Assembly: GCA_002842875.1 (NCBI GenBank)
Contig: PHEF01000027.1
Coordinates: 1-47,643 of the forward strand
DNA from: Alphaproteobacteria bacterium HGW-Alphaproteobacteria-3
GTDB lineage: Bacteria > Pseudomonadota > Alphaproteobacteria > Parvibaculales > Parvibaculaceae
Direction: 5' to 3'
DNA length: 47,643 bases
The position numbers and the translations under genes are program-made. This document shows, piece after piece, positions 17,025 to 27,439 of this stretch. Each line of letters starts with the position of its first letter. Position 1 is the first letter of the stretch. The notes beneath the pieces were generated by a model that worked only from the letters and a program-made list of their open reading frames with translations, was not told where the DNA came from and made no database searches.

Positions 17025-17705
17025 TCAGGCCGCCGGAAAGCTTTCCGCGGGCACGCCGGAAACGGCAGCCTCGTCCCCCTTCCGGAAGCGCAGCATGGTG
17101 AAGAGGCCGAACGGCTTCAGCTTGACCGTCTCGACGAGATCGAGCGTCGTGATGTCTGTAATGGTCTCGGCCCGGAAATCGGGATGCCAGCCAAGCGCTC
17201 GCGCTGCGGGCGCCATGAAGCTTTCGACCCATCCGCGCAGCCCGTGATCCTGCGCGAAATGATTCACGATGAGCACTTCCCCGCCTGGCGCGCAAACGCG
17301 CTCGAGTTCATTGAGAACCTTCACCGGATCCGGCACCACGGTCATCACATACATGGCAACGACCGTGTCGAAGGAGGCGTCTTCGAAACGAAGCTCAGAC
17401 GCGTCCATTTCGAAAATACCCGCGATGTTCGTCAGTTTCCGCTCGCGTACGCGCTGGCGCGCAATGCGGAGCATGTCCGGCGATAGATCGATACCCGTGA
17501 CAGTGAGATGTGGCGCGTAGCGCGGCAAGGCGACACCCGTCCCGACGCCGACTTCAAGCAGCGACCCCTGACGCTTGTTGATGATCTCGATGGCGCGCTT
17601 GCGCCCCGCATCGGCCACGGGACCGAACGAGAAGTCATAAACAGGAGCCCAACGCGCATAAGCCTTGATGACCGACTGTTCGTCTATTCGGGCTATCCCG
17701 TTCAA
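17025..17705 (-). CDS. pmtA: SAM-dependent methyltransferase, probably phosphatidylethanolamine N-methyltransferase
   Basis: A 226-residue class I methyltransferase. The N-terminal IKAYARWAPVYDFSFGPV and the SAM loop LLEVGVGTGVALP match the Rhizobium/Rhodobacter PmtA type, which methylates phosphatidylethanolamine toward phosphatidylcholine at the inner membrane. GIDLSPDML is motif II and the late APGGEVLIVNHF is motif III. The start is a TTG at 17705 with GGGGTGAG upstream on the minus strand. It lies 94 bases downstream of mnmA on the same strand. A ubiquinone-type or other small-molecule methyltransferase is the main alternative. Confidence 0.75.
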   Translation of the reverse strand: MNGIARIDEQSVIKAYARWAPVYDFSFGPVADAGRKRAIEIINKRQGSLLEVGVGTGVALPRYAPHLTVTGIDLSPDMLRIARQRVRERKLTNIAGIFEMDASELRFEDASFDTVVAMYVMTVVPDPVKVLNELERVCAPGGEVLIVNHFAQDHGLRGWVESFMAPAARALGWHPDFRAETITDITTLDLVETVKLKPFGLFTMLRFRKGDEAAVSGVPAESFPAA

Positions 17706-17799
17706 AACCGCTCACCCCGCAAATTGTACCGCGCCAATGTGCGGCTTTCGCTGCCGCACGGCAACACTATATCGGGCGCGATTGAGGCTAAATTGCGAT

Positions 17800-19017
17800 T
17801 CACTCCGCCGCGCCCGCTCGTTCGGCCAGCCGGGCATCCGCACAATGCCAACGGCTTTCGGCACGGGCGATCCAGCCGCCGCCCAGCACCCGCTCGCCCG
17901 TCTCCGCTTCGTAGAAGACGCAGGCCTGACCTGGCGCCACACCGTCCTCGCCATCGAGGAGATCGACTTCCGCGCCGCCGCGGACAGGCCGGAGACGCGC
18001 TGCGACCGGCGGCCTCGTGGAACGCACCTTGGCGAGAACCGGAAGCCCTTCTTCCGGGAGTTCCCCGATCGGAACGTCCCCCAGCCAGTTGATGTCCCGC
18101 AGGGTCAGCCGGTGCGTCTCAAGCGCTTCCCTGGGGCCGACGACGACCTGCTGCCGCGCCGGATCCAGTTTCACAACGAAGAGAGGCTCGCTGTCGGGAT
18201 CGCTCGCGCCGATGCCGAGCCCGCGGCGCTGCCCGATGGTGAAGTTGATGATGCCGTCATGGCGACCCAGCACGCGCCCGTCGAGGTGAACGATTTCACC
18301 GGGCCCGGCAGCCCCCGGACGAAGCTTCTGAACGATGGTCGTATAACGTCCGCTCGGCACGAAGCAGATGTCCTGACTGTCCGGCTTTCCGGCAACCCCG
18401 AGCCCCATCTGCGCGGCGAGCGCCCTCGCCTCCGGCTTGGTCAGATCGCCGAGAGGAAAACGCAGGAAATCGAGCTGCTCTCGCGTCGTCGTGAAGAGAA
18501 AATAGCTCTGATCGCGATCGAGATCGCGTGGTCGATGCATCTCGCGGCCTCTGGGGCCCTGCCGGCTGGCAATGTAGTGCCCCGTTGCCAGCGCTGCGGC
18601 GCCAAGTTCGCGCGCCGTTTCGAGAAGATCGCGAAACTTCACGCGCTCATTGCATCGGACACACGGGATGGGCGTCTCGCCGGCGGCGTAGGAGTCTGCG
18701 AAATCGTCCATCACGGCACGGCGGAAACGATCCTCATAATCGAGCACGTAGTGCGGAATACCGATCTGCTCCGCAACGCGCCGCGCATCGTGAATGTCCT
18801 GCCCCGCGCAGCAGGCGCCCTTTTTGCGGACGGCGACCCCGTGGTCGTAAAGCTGCATCGTGATGCCGACCACGTCGTAACCCTGCGCCTTGAGGAGCGC
18901 AGCCGTGACCGAGCTGTCGACGCCGCCCGACATGGCAACGACGATCCGCGTCTCTTCGGGACGGCCCGGGAGATCGAGGCTGTTAAGGCCGGTCCTGTTG
19001 TCGAAGGCATCGCGCAT
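17800..19017 (-). CDS. mnmA: tRNA-specific 2-thiouridylase MnmA
   Basis: A 405-residue enzyme that thiolates U34 of tRNA for Lys, Glu and Gln. The PP-loop is MSGGVDSS at 29-36. The catalytic cysteines are in [12 protein letters not shown] (Cys122) and in [12 protein letters not shown]. The central YFLF and the C-terminal barrel with LGGGWI are present. The ATG at 19017 gives the family N-terminus; the open frame runs back to 19158, but the extra 47 residues do not look like MnmA. No strong ribosome binding site is seen. A hairpin lies 44-70 bases upstream of the start. Confidence 0.95.
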   Translation of the reverse strand: MRDAFDNRTGLNSLDLPGRPEETRIVVAMSGGVDSSVTAALLKAQGYDVVGITMQLYDHGVAVRKKGACCAGQDIHDARRVAEQIGIPHYVLDYEDRFRRAVMDDFADSYAAGETPIPCVRCNERVKFRDLLETARELGAAALATGHYIASRQGPRGREMHRPRDLDRDQSYFLFTTTREQLDFLRFPLGDLTKPEARALAAQMGLGVAGKPDSQDICFVPSGRYTTIVQKLRPGAAGPGEIVHLDGRVLGRHDGIINFTIGQRRGLGIGASDPDSEPLFVVKLDPARQQVVVGPREALETHRLTLRDINWLGDVPIGELPEEGLPVLAKVRSTRPPVAARLRPVRGGAEVDLLDGEDGVAPGQACVFYEAETGERVLGGGWIARAESRWHCADARLAERAGAAE

Positions 19018-19060
19018 GGTTGCAAGGCCGGGCTGCCCCGGAACTCCGTCTGAAATTTTC

Positions 19061-19087
19061 GCGAAACCCCTCTCGAAGGGGTTTCGC
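19061..19087. repeat. Inverted repeat upstream of mnmA
   Basis: Eleven-base perfect arms (GCGAAACCCCT / AGGGGTTTCGC) around a five-base loop lie in the 288-base gap between mnmA and fliK. No T tract follows on either strand, so it is not a typical intrinsic terminator. It would form a hairpin in the mnmA leader. Nothing else was recognised in the gap. Confidence 0.6.
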
Positions 19088-19305
19088 CAGTGTTCTGCAT
19101 CATATGGGCCCCGCCATTCGCGGCAAGGCTCCCGGATGCGGCGCCGGTTGCCCGGCAAAATCTGCCGAACCGGCAGGGAATATCGAGTGGCAACCCCTCG
19201 ACGTCAAGATCAAGCCTATGAAATTACTGATCTTTTCTCCGAGCGACGCATGGCCCGGCGCTTGCTTCCAAGGGCTTGAGCCATTTTCTTCGACCGGGTG
19301 ACCTT

Positions 19306-20811
19306 ATGGAATTTTCTTCGCCGGCCACGCAGCGCAGTTCCTCCGCATCGGAATCGCTTCTCATTCAACCGGGCTCTGTCCGGAGCCCCGCCGCCGACGC
19401 AGCAACCGACTTCGCGCGTCACCTGGCAGAAAGCAGCAAACAGCGTAGCGATCGCCGCGACGACCGCCCGATCGAACGGCACGAGCGTTCCGCCGCGTCC
19501 GGCCACAGGGATGCCCCTGCCGTCCGCGAGACCTCGCGTGAAGACCGCGACAGGGAGAGCAGGAAGGCCAGCACCGGGGAAAGCTCGCCCGCCACGCCCG
19601 CGCGCGTGCCGGCTCCCGAACCGCAGATCGACTCTTCCGGCGAAACAGTCGCGGAAGACACGACAGTCGCCGCCGGGGAAACCGCAAAGGCCGACGGAAA
19701 CGGACAGGTCCCGGCGGAAGACGATACGGACACGACGGTCGATGACGAAGCCGAGGACATTGTAGCCGCTGCCGCCATTCCCACGACGGAAACGGCTCCT
19801 GTGAAAACACCGGAGACGAGCGCCTTGTCGCTCGCCCCTGCCGCGATCGACGGAAGCGGTGACACCGGCTCGCAGCAGGCGGCAGCGCCTGCCGGCAAGG
19901 AGAGCCTGGAAGGACAGCCCGCCCCGGCGGCGCAGTCCGCAGAGGAAGCCCCATCCGCCACTGACATTGGAAAGACGCAGTCCCGGACTGCCGCACAAGC
20001 GCCGAGCGGCGCCCAGACCGCCACTCAGGCTTCGCCTGCCAGCGGCACGGCGGAGGAGCAGCTCGCTGCCGCAGGTACGGAGACCGCGGAAACAAAGCCG
20101 GAAAAGGTCGAAAAGGGTCTGGGGCAGGAAGCGGCCGAAAAACTTGCGGAACGCAAATCGGGTGCCGCGCAAACCGCTTCGCAGACGAACGCAGCCGCGG
20201 CGCCCGCGGCCGGACAGCAGGCGACGCGCGCCGCCAGCCTCGCATCTCAGATCGCGCAGGGAACGAGCGCGACCGCGAATACCGGCCCCTCTACCGGCAG
20301 CGGCGACATGCCCGTCTCGACGGTCCAGCAACCGGCGAACGCCGGCGGTAACGCCGCTACCGTCCGCATCGGCACTCTGCCTGGCCAGTCGCAGCCGACA
20401 CAGCTTCCGGCGAATGCCATTGCCCTCCAGATGGCGCGCAATCTTCAGAAGGGGATAAGCCGTTTCGACATCCGCCTCGACCCGCCCGAAATGGGCCGCG
20501 TCGATGTGCGCATGGAAGTACGCAAGGACGGACATGTCGTCGCGCACATGACGGTCGACCGCCCCGAAACGCTCGACCTTCTGCAGCGCGATGCGCGCGC
20601 CCTCCAGCAGGCCCTCAACAATGCGGGTCTGCAGGCAGACAGCGACAGCCTGAACTTCAGCCTGCGCGACCAGAACGACAATAGCGGCGGGCGCGATTTC
20701 GCCGCCGGCGGCAACGCCAACGCCTCCGACGACGCAGACGTCGAGATGCCGCTCACACAGATATACAACGTCAACCTCGCCGCAAACGGCGGCGTCGATA
20801 TCCGCATCTGA
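19306..20811 (+). CDS. fliK: Flagellar hook-length control protein FliK
   Basis: A 501-residue protein that measures the hook and switches the export specificity of the flagellar secretion system. Residues 1 to about 370 are low-complexity, rich in Ala, Thr, Glu, Pro and Ser, as expected for the extended ruler part. The C-terminal switch domain (about 375-460) has the family segment ISRFDIRLDPPEMGRVDVRM and LQQALNNAGLQ. The ATG at 19306 has GGGTGA five bases upstream. flgD starts 18 bases after its stop, so the two are cotranscribed. Confidence 0.9.
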   Translation: MEFSSPATQRSSSASESLLIQPGSVRSPAADAATDFARHLAESSKQRSDRRDDRPIERHERSAASGHRDAPAVRETSREDRDRESRKASTGESSPATPARVPAPEPQIDSSGETVAEDTTVAAGETAKADGNGQVPAEDDTDTTVDDEAEDIVAAAAIPTTETAPVKTPETSALSLAPAAIDGSGDTGSQQAAAPAGKESLEGQPAPAAQSAEEAPSATDIGKTQSRTAAQAPSGAQTATQASPASGTAEEQLAAAGTETAETKPEKVEKGLGQEAAEKLAERKSGAAQTASQTNAAAAPAAGQQATRAASLASQIAQGTSATANTGPSTGSGDMPVSTVQQPANAGGNAATVRIGTLPGQSQPTQLPANAIALQMARNLQKGISRFDIRLDPPEMGRVDVRMEVRKDGHVVAHMTVDRPETLDLLQRDARALQQALNNAGLQADSDSLNFSLRDQNDNSGGRDFAAGGNANASDDADVEMPLTQIYNVNLAANGGVDIRI

Positions 20812-20829
20812 CGCAGAAAGGCCCACCCA

Positions 20830-21510
20830 ATGGATATCGCATCCGCATCCGCCGCCGTTCAGGCGGCCGTCAACGGCAACAAGTCCTCCGCGGCGTCCGC
20901 CGCGCTAACTGGCAATTTCGACACCTTTCTGAAGCTTCTGACGACGCAGCTTCAGCATCAGGATCCGACCAATCCGATGAGCTCGGACCAGTTCACGCAG
21001 CAACTCGTGCAAATGTCCGGTGTCGAGCAATCCATCCAGACGAACCGGAACCTCGAGACATTGCTCACCGCCAATTCGATCCAGAACTCGAATCTCTCGG
21101 TATCGCTGCTCGGCAAGGAAATCACCGGCTCGGGTACGGGCGCGCTGCTGGCGGAGGGCGAAGCGAAGTGGAGCTTTGCCGTCGCGGAAGATGCGCCGGA
21201 TACGACGCTGCAGGTCATCAACGCCGACGGTGCCGCCGTCTACACGGAAAAGCTGGACGCCACGGAAGGAACCCACCAGTTCGCCTGGGATGGAAAGGAC
21301 AGCCAGGGCAGCGAGATGCCCGATGGCACCTATTTCCTGAAGATCGTGGCGAACGGCTCCGCCGGCCAGCCCGTCGCGGTCGACACGCGGACGACAGGCG
21401 TCGTCACATCGATCGATCTCAGCACGACCGATCCGCTCCTCACCGTAAACGGCGCTCAGATCCGTTATTCGCAGGTGCTCTCGGTCAAGACGCCGGCAGC
21501 CGGCTCGTAA
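20830..21510 (+). CDS. flgD: Flagellar hook-cap protein FlgD
   Basis: A 226-residue hook assembly cap. The N-terminal export and assembly region contains FDTFLKLLTTQLQHQDPTNP and FTQQLVQMSGVEQSI, diagnostic for FlgD. Then come an Ig-like FlgD domain with WDGKDSQG and the DGTYFLKIVA strand, and a Tudor-like part. It is exported by the flagellar type III system and removed when the hook is done. AAAGG precedes the ATG. It is paired with fliK upstream. Confidence 0.95.
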   Translation: MDIASASAAVQAAVNGNKSSAASAALTGNFDTFLKLLTTQLQHQDPTNPMSSDQFTQQLVQMSGVEQSIQTNRNLETLLTANSIQNSNLSVSLLGKEITGSGTGALLAEGEAKWSFAVAEDAPDTTLQVINADGAAVYTEKLDATEGTHQFAWDGKDSQGSEMPDGTYFLKIVANGSAGQPVAVDTRTTGVVTSIDLSTTDPLLTVNGAQIRYSQVLSVKTPAAGS

Positions 21511-21576
21511 TTTCGTTCACGCGTCCTGCAATGGAACAGCTAACCCATTGAATCCGGGCAAATTTTATCCTCGCGC

Positions 21577-21591
21577 TTAGCCGTTTTTTAA
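21577..21591 (+). promoter_or_regulatory. CtrA-like box upstream of sciP
   Basis: TTAG-N7-TTAA has one mismatch to the CtrA consensus TTAA-N7-TTAA and lies 52 bases before the sciP start. In Caulobacter sciP is a CtrA target, so the location fits. The match alone is short and could occur by chance. Confidence 0.5.
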
Positions 21592-21643
21592 AGCCGCGTC
21601 CTTATGCTCTGAGGCCAGAGAAGAGCACGGAGACGAAAGTTCG

Positions 21644-21919
21644 ATGAGTGAGCATCAGACCACCAAGGTCAACTACGTGATCGGCCCCGACGGGAGCCCG
21701 CTCACGGTTGCCGACCTGCCGCCGCCGGATACCAAGCGATGGGTCATTCGTCGCAAGGCCGAAGTCGTGGCCGCCGTTCGCGGTGGCCTGATCAGCCTCG
21801 ACGATGCCTGCCGCCGTTACACGCTGACGGTTGAAGAGTTCCTGAGTTGGCAGCGCTCAATCGAACGCCACGGTCTGGCCGGGCTCCGGGCAACCAGGGT
21901 TCAGCAGTACAGGCAGTAA
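21644..21919 (+). CDS. sciP: SciP (DUF1153), small CtrA inhibitory protein
   Basis: A 91-residue helix-turn-helix protein nearly colinear with Caulobacter SciP as I recall it: VNYVIGPDGSPLTVADLPPP, then KRWVIRRKAEVVAAVRGGLI, the recognition region ACRRYTLTVEEFLSWQ, and GLRATRVQQYRQ. In Caulobacter it binds CtrA or CtrA-controlled promoters and blocks transcription late in the cell cycle. Here it lies between flgD and fliF with its own promoter region and a strong terminator, so it forms a single-gene unit inside the flagellar block. A GGAGA site precedes the ATG. Confidence 0.93.
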   Translation: MSEHQTTKVNYVIGPDGSPLTVADLPPPDTKRWVIRRKAEVVAAVRGGLISLDDACRRYTLTVEEFLSWQRSIERHGLAGLRATRVQQYRQ

Positions 21920-21954
21920 GATAGAACAGTACCTGCGTACTTGCTGTCTTTCGG

Positions 21955-21994
21955 GACGCCGGCGGATCCTCCCTCCGCCGGCGTCTTTCTTTTT
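21955..21994 (+). terminator. Rho-independent terminator after sciP
   Basis: A twelve-base perfect stem (GACGCCGGCGGA / TCCGCCGGCGTC) with a seven-base loop is followed by a T-rich run. Confidence 0.95.
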
Positions 21995-22022
21995 GCCCTT
22001 TTTGGGCTCGCCCCCCTCACCC

Positions 22023-22080
22023 GGCAAAAATTGCCGCGTGCGTTAAGCATCTGTTTAGGCCGTACGCGGTAATTTTTGCC
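22023..22080 (+). promoter_or_regulatory. Long inverted repeat around a CtrA-like motif before fliF
   Basis: Two 20-base arms, 22023-22042 and 22061-22080, are inverted copies matching at 18 of 20 positions. The 18-base centre starts with TTAA-N7-TTTA (22043-22057), one mismatch from the CtrA box. The element ends 69 bases before the likely fliF start, a sensible place for a promoter or operator of the fliF-flhA operon. Confidence 0.5.
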
Positions 22081-22149
22081 CAGCGGCACGGGGCGCCTCG
22101 ATTGGGCAACAGGAATCAGGACTTACGCGCTGACACAAGAGGTGGGTTG

Positions 22150-23826
22150 GTGAATAACTTCTCGAATCTTCTCAGATCCCTGGGCGTAGTGCGCCTGGCG
22201 TCGCTCGGATTGGTCGCCGTCGCGCTGCTGGCATTCTTCGCCTTCATCGGTCTGCGGCTCGGCGCCGAACCCAAAGCGCTCCTCTTCTCCGACATCGGCG
22301 TCGAAGACGCCTCCAGGATGATTGCCGAGCTCGACGCAGCCAAAGTGTCCTACGAACTGCGTGGCGACGGGAGCATGATCTACGTGCCGCAGGCGGACGT
22401 ACTGCGCTTGCGCATGATGCTGGCCGAAAAGGGTCTGCCCGCGGGCGGAACCGTCGGCTATGAGATATTCGACAACGCCGACGCCCTTGGCACGACGAGC
22501 TTTCTCCAGAACATCAACCATCTTCGCGCCCTCGAAGGCGAACTCGCGCGCACGATCCGCGCGATCGACGGCATCAAGGGCGCACGTGTCCATCTCGTTC
22601 TCCCCGAACGGGAACTCTTTTCCCGGGAACGCCGGGAGCCGACCGCATCGATCGTCCTCAAGGTCAACCGGGACACCCTTTCGACGCAGCAGGTGAAGGC
22701 CATACAGTACCTCGTTGCCTCTGCCGTGGACGGTCTCGCGCCAACCCGCGTCTCCATTGTCGATGAACGCGGCACATTGCTCGCGAGCGGCGCCGGCGAC
22801 GACAGTCAGGCGATCTTCGCAAGTTCCATCGACGAACGCCGTACCGGTTACGAAGCACGGCTTCGCACGCATCTCGAGAACATCGTTCAGCGCATCGTCG
22901 GCGTCGACAAGGCACGCGTCGAGGTGACGGCGCAGATGGACTACAACAGGATCACTCAGACGTCGGACACGTTCGATCCGAACGGCCAGGTCGTCCGCTC
23001 GACGCAGACTGTCGAGGATTCTTCCAGCAGCGCCGATGGCGCCGCAAACGATGGTGTGACGGTCGGCAACAATCTGCCGAACGCGAACCTTGGCGGAACG
23101 GAAGGCGAGGCCGGAGCTCGCGAGGCTGCGAACCGTACCGAAGAAACGGTGAACTATGAAATCTCGCGCACGACCAAGACGGAAGTTCTGGAGCCTGGGC
23201 GCGTAAAGCGTCTCTCCGTCGCCGTGCTGGTGGACGGCGCCTATGTGCAGGGCGCGGATGGTTCGATGGTCTACACGCCGCGCGCGCAGCAGGAACTCGA
23301 CAAGATCGAAGCTCTGATCAAGACCGCGATGGGCTTCGACGAAGTCCGCGGGGATCAGGTCGAAGTTGTGAATCTACCGTTTGCAGCGCGTCCCGAACTC
23401 GATGCAGGCACCGCCGCCACCGACGAAGCCGCCGGCTTCATGGGGTTCACCCGGGCGGACATCATGCGTCTTGCGGAACTCGCCGTGCTCGCGGTCCTCG
23501 CACTCATTGCCATCTTCTTCGTCGCACGGCCTCTTCTGGCCAGGACGGGCGGATTTGCCGGCGGTGCCGGACGCCTCGCATTGCCGGGAGGCTCCGGTGG
23601 CGGAATGTCCGGCGGTCAGGCCGCGCTCGCCGGTCCCGGAGACGGAGACGCCCTCGCCGGCGCGCTACCGGCGCCGGAACAGTTGAGCGACGACATGCTG
23701 ATCGACATCGCCCAGGTCGCCGGCAAGGTGAAACAATCTTCCGTCCGGAAGATCGGCGAACTCGTCTCGAGCCACCCCGACGAATCCATTTCGATTGTGC
23801 GCAGCTGGCTGCACGAAACCGCTTGA
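22150..23826 (+). CDS. fliF: Flagellar MS-ring protein FliF
   Basis: A 558-residue inner-membrane protein forming the MS ring on which the flagellum is built. Two membrane helices flank the periplasmic part: near the N-terminus (LASLGLVAVALLAFFAFIGL) and near the C-terminus (LAELAVLAVLALIAIFFVA). The ring-building motifs LEGELARTI and the RVHLVLPE strand are present. The C-terminal cytoplasmic tail should bind FliG. I choose the GTG at 22150 with AAGAGG upstream; a TTG at 22102 would add 16 unlikely residues. It heads the operon fliF-fliG-fliH-fliN-flbD-flhA. Confidence 0.95.
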   Translation: MNNFSNLLRSLGVVRLASLGLVAVALLAFFAFIGLRLGAEPKALLFSDIGVEDASRMIAELDAAKVSYELRGDGSMIYVPQADVLRLRMMLAEKGLPAGGTVGYEIFDNADALGTTSFLQNINHLRALEGELARTIRAIDGIKGARVHLVLPERELFSRERREPTASIVLKVNRDTLSTQQVKAIQYLVASAVDGLAPTRVSIVDERGTLLASGAGDDSQAIFASSIDERRTGYEARLRTHLENIVQRIVGVDKARVEVTAQMDYNRITQTSDTFDPNGQVVRSTQTVEDSSSSADGAANDGVTVGNNLPNANLGGTEGEAGAREAANRTEETVNYEISRTTKTEVLEPGRVKRLSVAVLVDGAYVQGADGSMVYTPRAQQELDKIEALIKTAMGFDEVRGDQVEVVNLPFAARPELDAGTAATDEAAGFMGFTRADIMRLAELAVLAVLALIAIFFVARPLLARTGGFAGGAGRLALPGGSGGGMSGGQAALAGPGDGDALAGALPAPEQLSDDMLIDIAQVAGKVKQSSVRKIGELVSSHPDESISIVRSWLHETA

Positions 23827-23837
23827 GGATCTGAAAA

Positions 23838-24863
23838 TTGGCCACGGCACCGAAAATCAAGGACGAAAAGACCCTCTCCGGTCCTCAGAAAGCGGCGATC
23901 TTCATGCTCGCGATTGGCGCGGACGACGCCGCCCCCCTGTGGGAAATGCTCGACGAGGATGAGATTCGCGAGATGTCGCAAATCATGTCCTCCCTCGGCT
24001 CGGTGCAGGCCGGCACGGTCGAAAAGCTGCTCGTCGAATTTGCCTCCAAGGTCTCCGGCACGGGTGCTCTGGTCGGTTCCTACGAGTCGACCGAACGCCT
24101 CCTCATGCGCTTCTTGCCCGAGGACCGCGTAAACTCGGTCATGGACGAAATTCGCGGCCCCGCCGGCCGCACCATGTGGGAAAAACTCGGCAACGTGAAC
24201 GAGGCAGTCCTCGCGAGCTATCTGAAAAACGAATATCCGCAGACCGTCGCCGTGGTTCTCAGCAAGATTCGCCCCGAGCACGCCGCCCGGGTTCTCACCA
24301 GCCTGCCGGAAGATTTCGCTCTCGAAGTCGTCACGCGCATGCTGCGCATGGAATCGGTACAAAAGGAAATTCTCGACAAGGTCGAACAGACGCTTCGTTC
24401 CGAATTCATGTCGAACCTGTCTCGCACCAATCGGCGTGACAGCCATGAACTGATGGCCGAAATTTTCAACAATTTCGATCGCCAGACGGAAAGCCGCTTC
24501 CTTGCATCGCTGGAGGAACGATCGCGCGAATCCGCCGATCGCATCAAGGCACTCATGTTCACATTCGAGGACCTTGGGCGCCTCGATCCAGGCTCCGTAC
24601 AAACGCTGTTGCGCGCGGTCGACAAGAACAAGCTTGCGGTCGCTCTCAAGGGCGCGTCCGACGCCCTGCGCGACCTCTTCTTCGCAAACATGTCGGAACG
24701 CGCTGCAAAGATACTCCGCGAAGACATGGAGATGATGGGCCCCGTCCGCCTGAAAGACGTCGACGAGGCGCAGACCACGATGGTCAACATTGCCAAGGAC
24801 CTCGCCAACAAGGGCGAAATCATGATCGCGTCCGACAGCTCCGATAACGAACTCATCTACTGA
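23838..24863 (+). CDS. fliG: Flagellar motor switch protein FliG
   Basis: A 341-residue C-ring protein that couples stator force to rotation. The N-terminal FliF-binding domain has [14 protein letters not shown]. The middle domain has [10 protein letters not shown] and the EHPQ-like segment [15 protein letters not shown]. The C-terminal torque helix contains [19 protein letters not shown] with the expected charged residues. It starts at TTG 23838, eleven bases after fliF; the next in-frame ATG is inside the conserved domain. Confidence 0.95.
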   Translation: MATAPKIKDEKTLSGPQKAAIFMLAIGADDAAPLWEMLDEDEIREMSQIMSSLGSVQAGTVEKLLVEFASKVSGTGALVGSYESTERLLMRFLPEDRVNSVMDEIRGPAGRTMWEKLGNVNEAVLASYLKNEYPQTVAVVLSKIRPEHAARVLTSLPEDFALEVVTRMLRMESVQKEILDKVEQTLRSEFMSNLSRTNRRDSHELMAEIFNNFDRQTESRFLASLEERSRESADRIKALMFTFEDLGRLDPGSVQTLLRAVDKNKLAVALKGASDALRDLFFANMSERAAKILREDMEMMGPVRLKDVDEAQTTMVNIAKDLANKGEIMIASDSSDNELIY

Positions 24864-24896
24864 CCGGCATAGACAACAGGTATCCGGATCGACGGT

Positions 24897-25577
24897 ATGA
24901 AACAGGCTGTGAAATTCACCTTCGACACGCTTTTTGGCGACGAGCCCGGGCGACCCGCCGTCAAGGGATCGTCGGCGCCTGTCTTCACCGAGGCAGATAT
25001 CGAAGCTGCGCGGAAGGAAGGCTTTGCCGCCGGCCAGACACAAGGCCGCCGCGACGCGGAGACCGAAGCCGACCGGCAACTCGGCGACGCCATGGTGCAG
25101 CTCTCCCGGAGCGCCGCTGGCCTTCTTGCCGCGCTGGACAGCCACATCGTCTCCACGAAACGCGAAGCCGCCGAACTGGCTCTCGAGGTCGCTCGCAAGC
25201 TCGCACCGGCGCTCATCGCCACGCGACCGGAAACCGAGATCGAGGCTCTGCTCCGGGACAGCCTCGCTCACCTGAACCGCGAGCCGCATATCCTGTTGCG
25301 CGTGTCGGCATCGCTCGTCGACCGCATGAAGGAAACGGTGGACCGCATGGCGATGGAACGAGGCCTTGCGGGCCGCATCATCCTTCTCGGCGAACCGGCA
25401 ATGACCGAGGGCGACTGCGTGGTTGAGTGGGCCGACGGCGGCGTCGCCCGCAATCGCGAGGAAATCGAGCGTGAAATCGTCGAAATCGTTACCCGCCACA
25501 TCGAAACGATGACGGCCGGATCGGAAAATTCACTCGCCATGCCCGAACCCCGCGAAGCGGGTCGGGACGAGCGGTAA
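24897..25577 (+). CDS. fliH: Flagellar export regulator FliH (FlbE)
   Basis: A 226-residue protein, the expected stator-like partner of the export ATPase FliI. It has an N-terminal GxxxG-like stretch (EGFAAGQTQGRRDAETEAD), a long helix (about 60-100), and a C-terminal FliH/SctL domain with GDCVVEWADGGVARNREEIE. In Caulobacter the gene at this position is called flbE. The ATG at 24897 has a weak upstream site. Its partner fliI is in the divergently placed fliI-fliJ unit about 5.6 kb away. Confidence 0.85.
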   Translation: MKQAVKFTFDTLFGDEPGRPAVKGSSAPVFTEADIEAARKEGFAAGQTQGRRDAETEADRQLGDAMVQLSRSAAGLLAALDSHIVSTKREAAELALEVARKLAPALIATRPETEIEALLRDSLAHLNREPHILLRVSASLVDRMKETVDRMAMERGLAGRIILLGEPAMTEGDCVVEWADGGVARNREEIEREIVEIVTRHIETMTAGSENSLAMPEPREAGRDER

Positions 25578-25604
25578 CAACAGACCTCTGAAGGAGTTCG
25601 CACC

Positions 25605-25961
25605 ATGGCCGACCAGGACGAAGAAATCGCGCTTCCCGATCTCGCAGATGCTGAGGTTGCCTCCTCCCTTGGAGAGCCCGAAGCCGCTCCGGAAGAAGAG
25701 GAAGTCGCCAGAACGGCACATGACCTCGACGCGGTCTTCGATGTCCCCGTGAACGTCTCGGCCGTGCTCGGCAAGACACACATTGAGGTATCGAACCTTC
25801 TGAAGCTGGGGCGCGGTGCCATCGTCGAACTCGACCGCAAGGTCGGCGAGGCCATCGACATTTACGTCAACGACAGGCTTGTCGCACGCGGCGAGGTTGT
25901 GGTGGTGGACGACCGGCTGGGCGTCACCATGACCGAAATCGTCAAGGGCGGCGTCGCCTGA
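25605..25961 (+). CDS. fliN: Flagellar motor switch protein FliN
   Basis: A 118-residue C-ring protein. The acidic N-terminus (about 1-38) is variable. The SpoA domain that follows has the family sequence FDVPVNVSAVLGKTHIEV, NLLKLGRGAIVELDRKVGE and GEVVVVDDRLGVTMTEIV. With FliM and FliG it forms the cytoplasmic ring; fliM is not in this window. AAGGAG sits eight bases before the ATG. It lies in the fliF operon between fliH and flbD. Confidence 0.95.
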   Translation: MADQDEEIALPDLADAEVASSLGEPEAAPEEEEVARTAHDLDAVFDVPVNVSAVLGKTHIEVSNLLKLGRGAIVELDRKVGEAIDIYVNDRLVARGEVVVVDDRLGVTMTEIVKGGVA

Positions 25962-26021
25962 AGCCGGATCGCCCTGAACCTGTAAATTGAATCTGAGATA
26001 GAGAAAGTAGAGGAGCCGCAC

Positions 26022-27389
<1,368 letters not shown>

Positions 27390-27439
27390 CGTCTCAGGCT
27401 CCCCGCCTTTTCAGGAACGCAGTGCCAGGAATTCGATGA

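Noticed and set aside
17665..19053. Plus-strand frame of 462 codons opposite mnmA
   Set aside because: mnmA is well supported by PP-loop and catalytic Cys motifs, so this is a shadow.
19061..19087. Intrinsic terminator between mnmA and fliK
   Set aside because: The stem is good, but neither strand has a following T run, and it lies upstream of both divergent genes.
22084..22110. Sigma-54 promoter before fliF
   Set aside because: GGCACG is present near 22084, but no GC dinucleotide occurs at the required -12 spacing.
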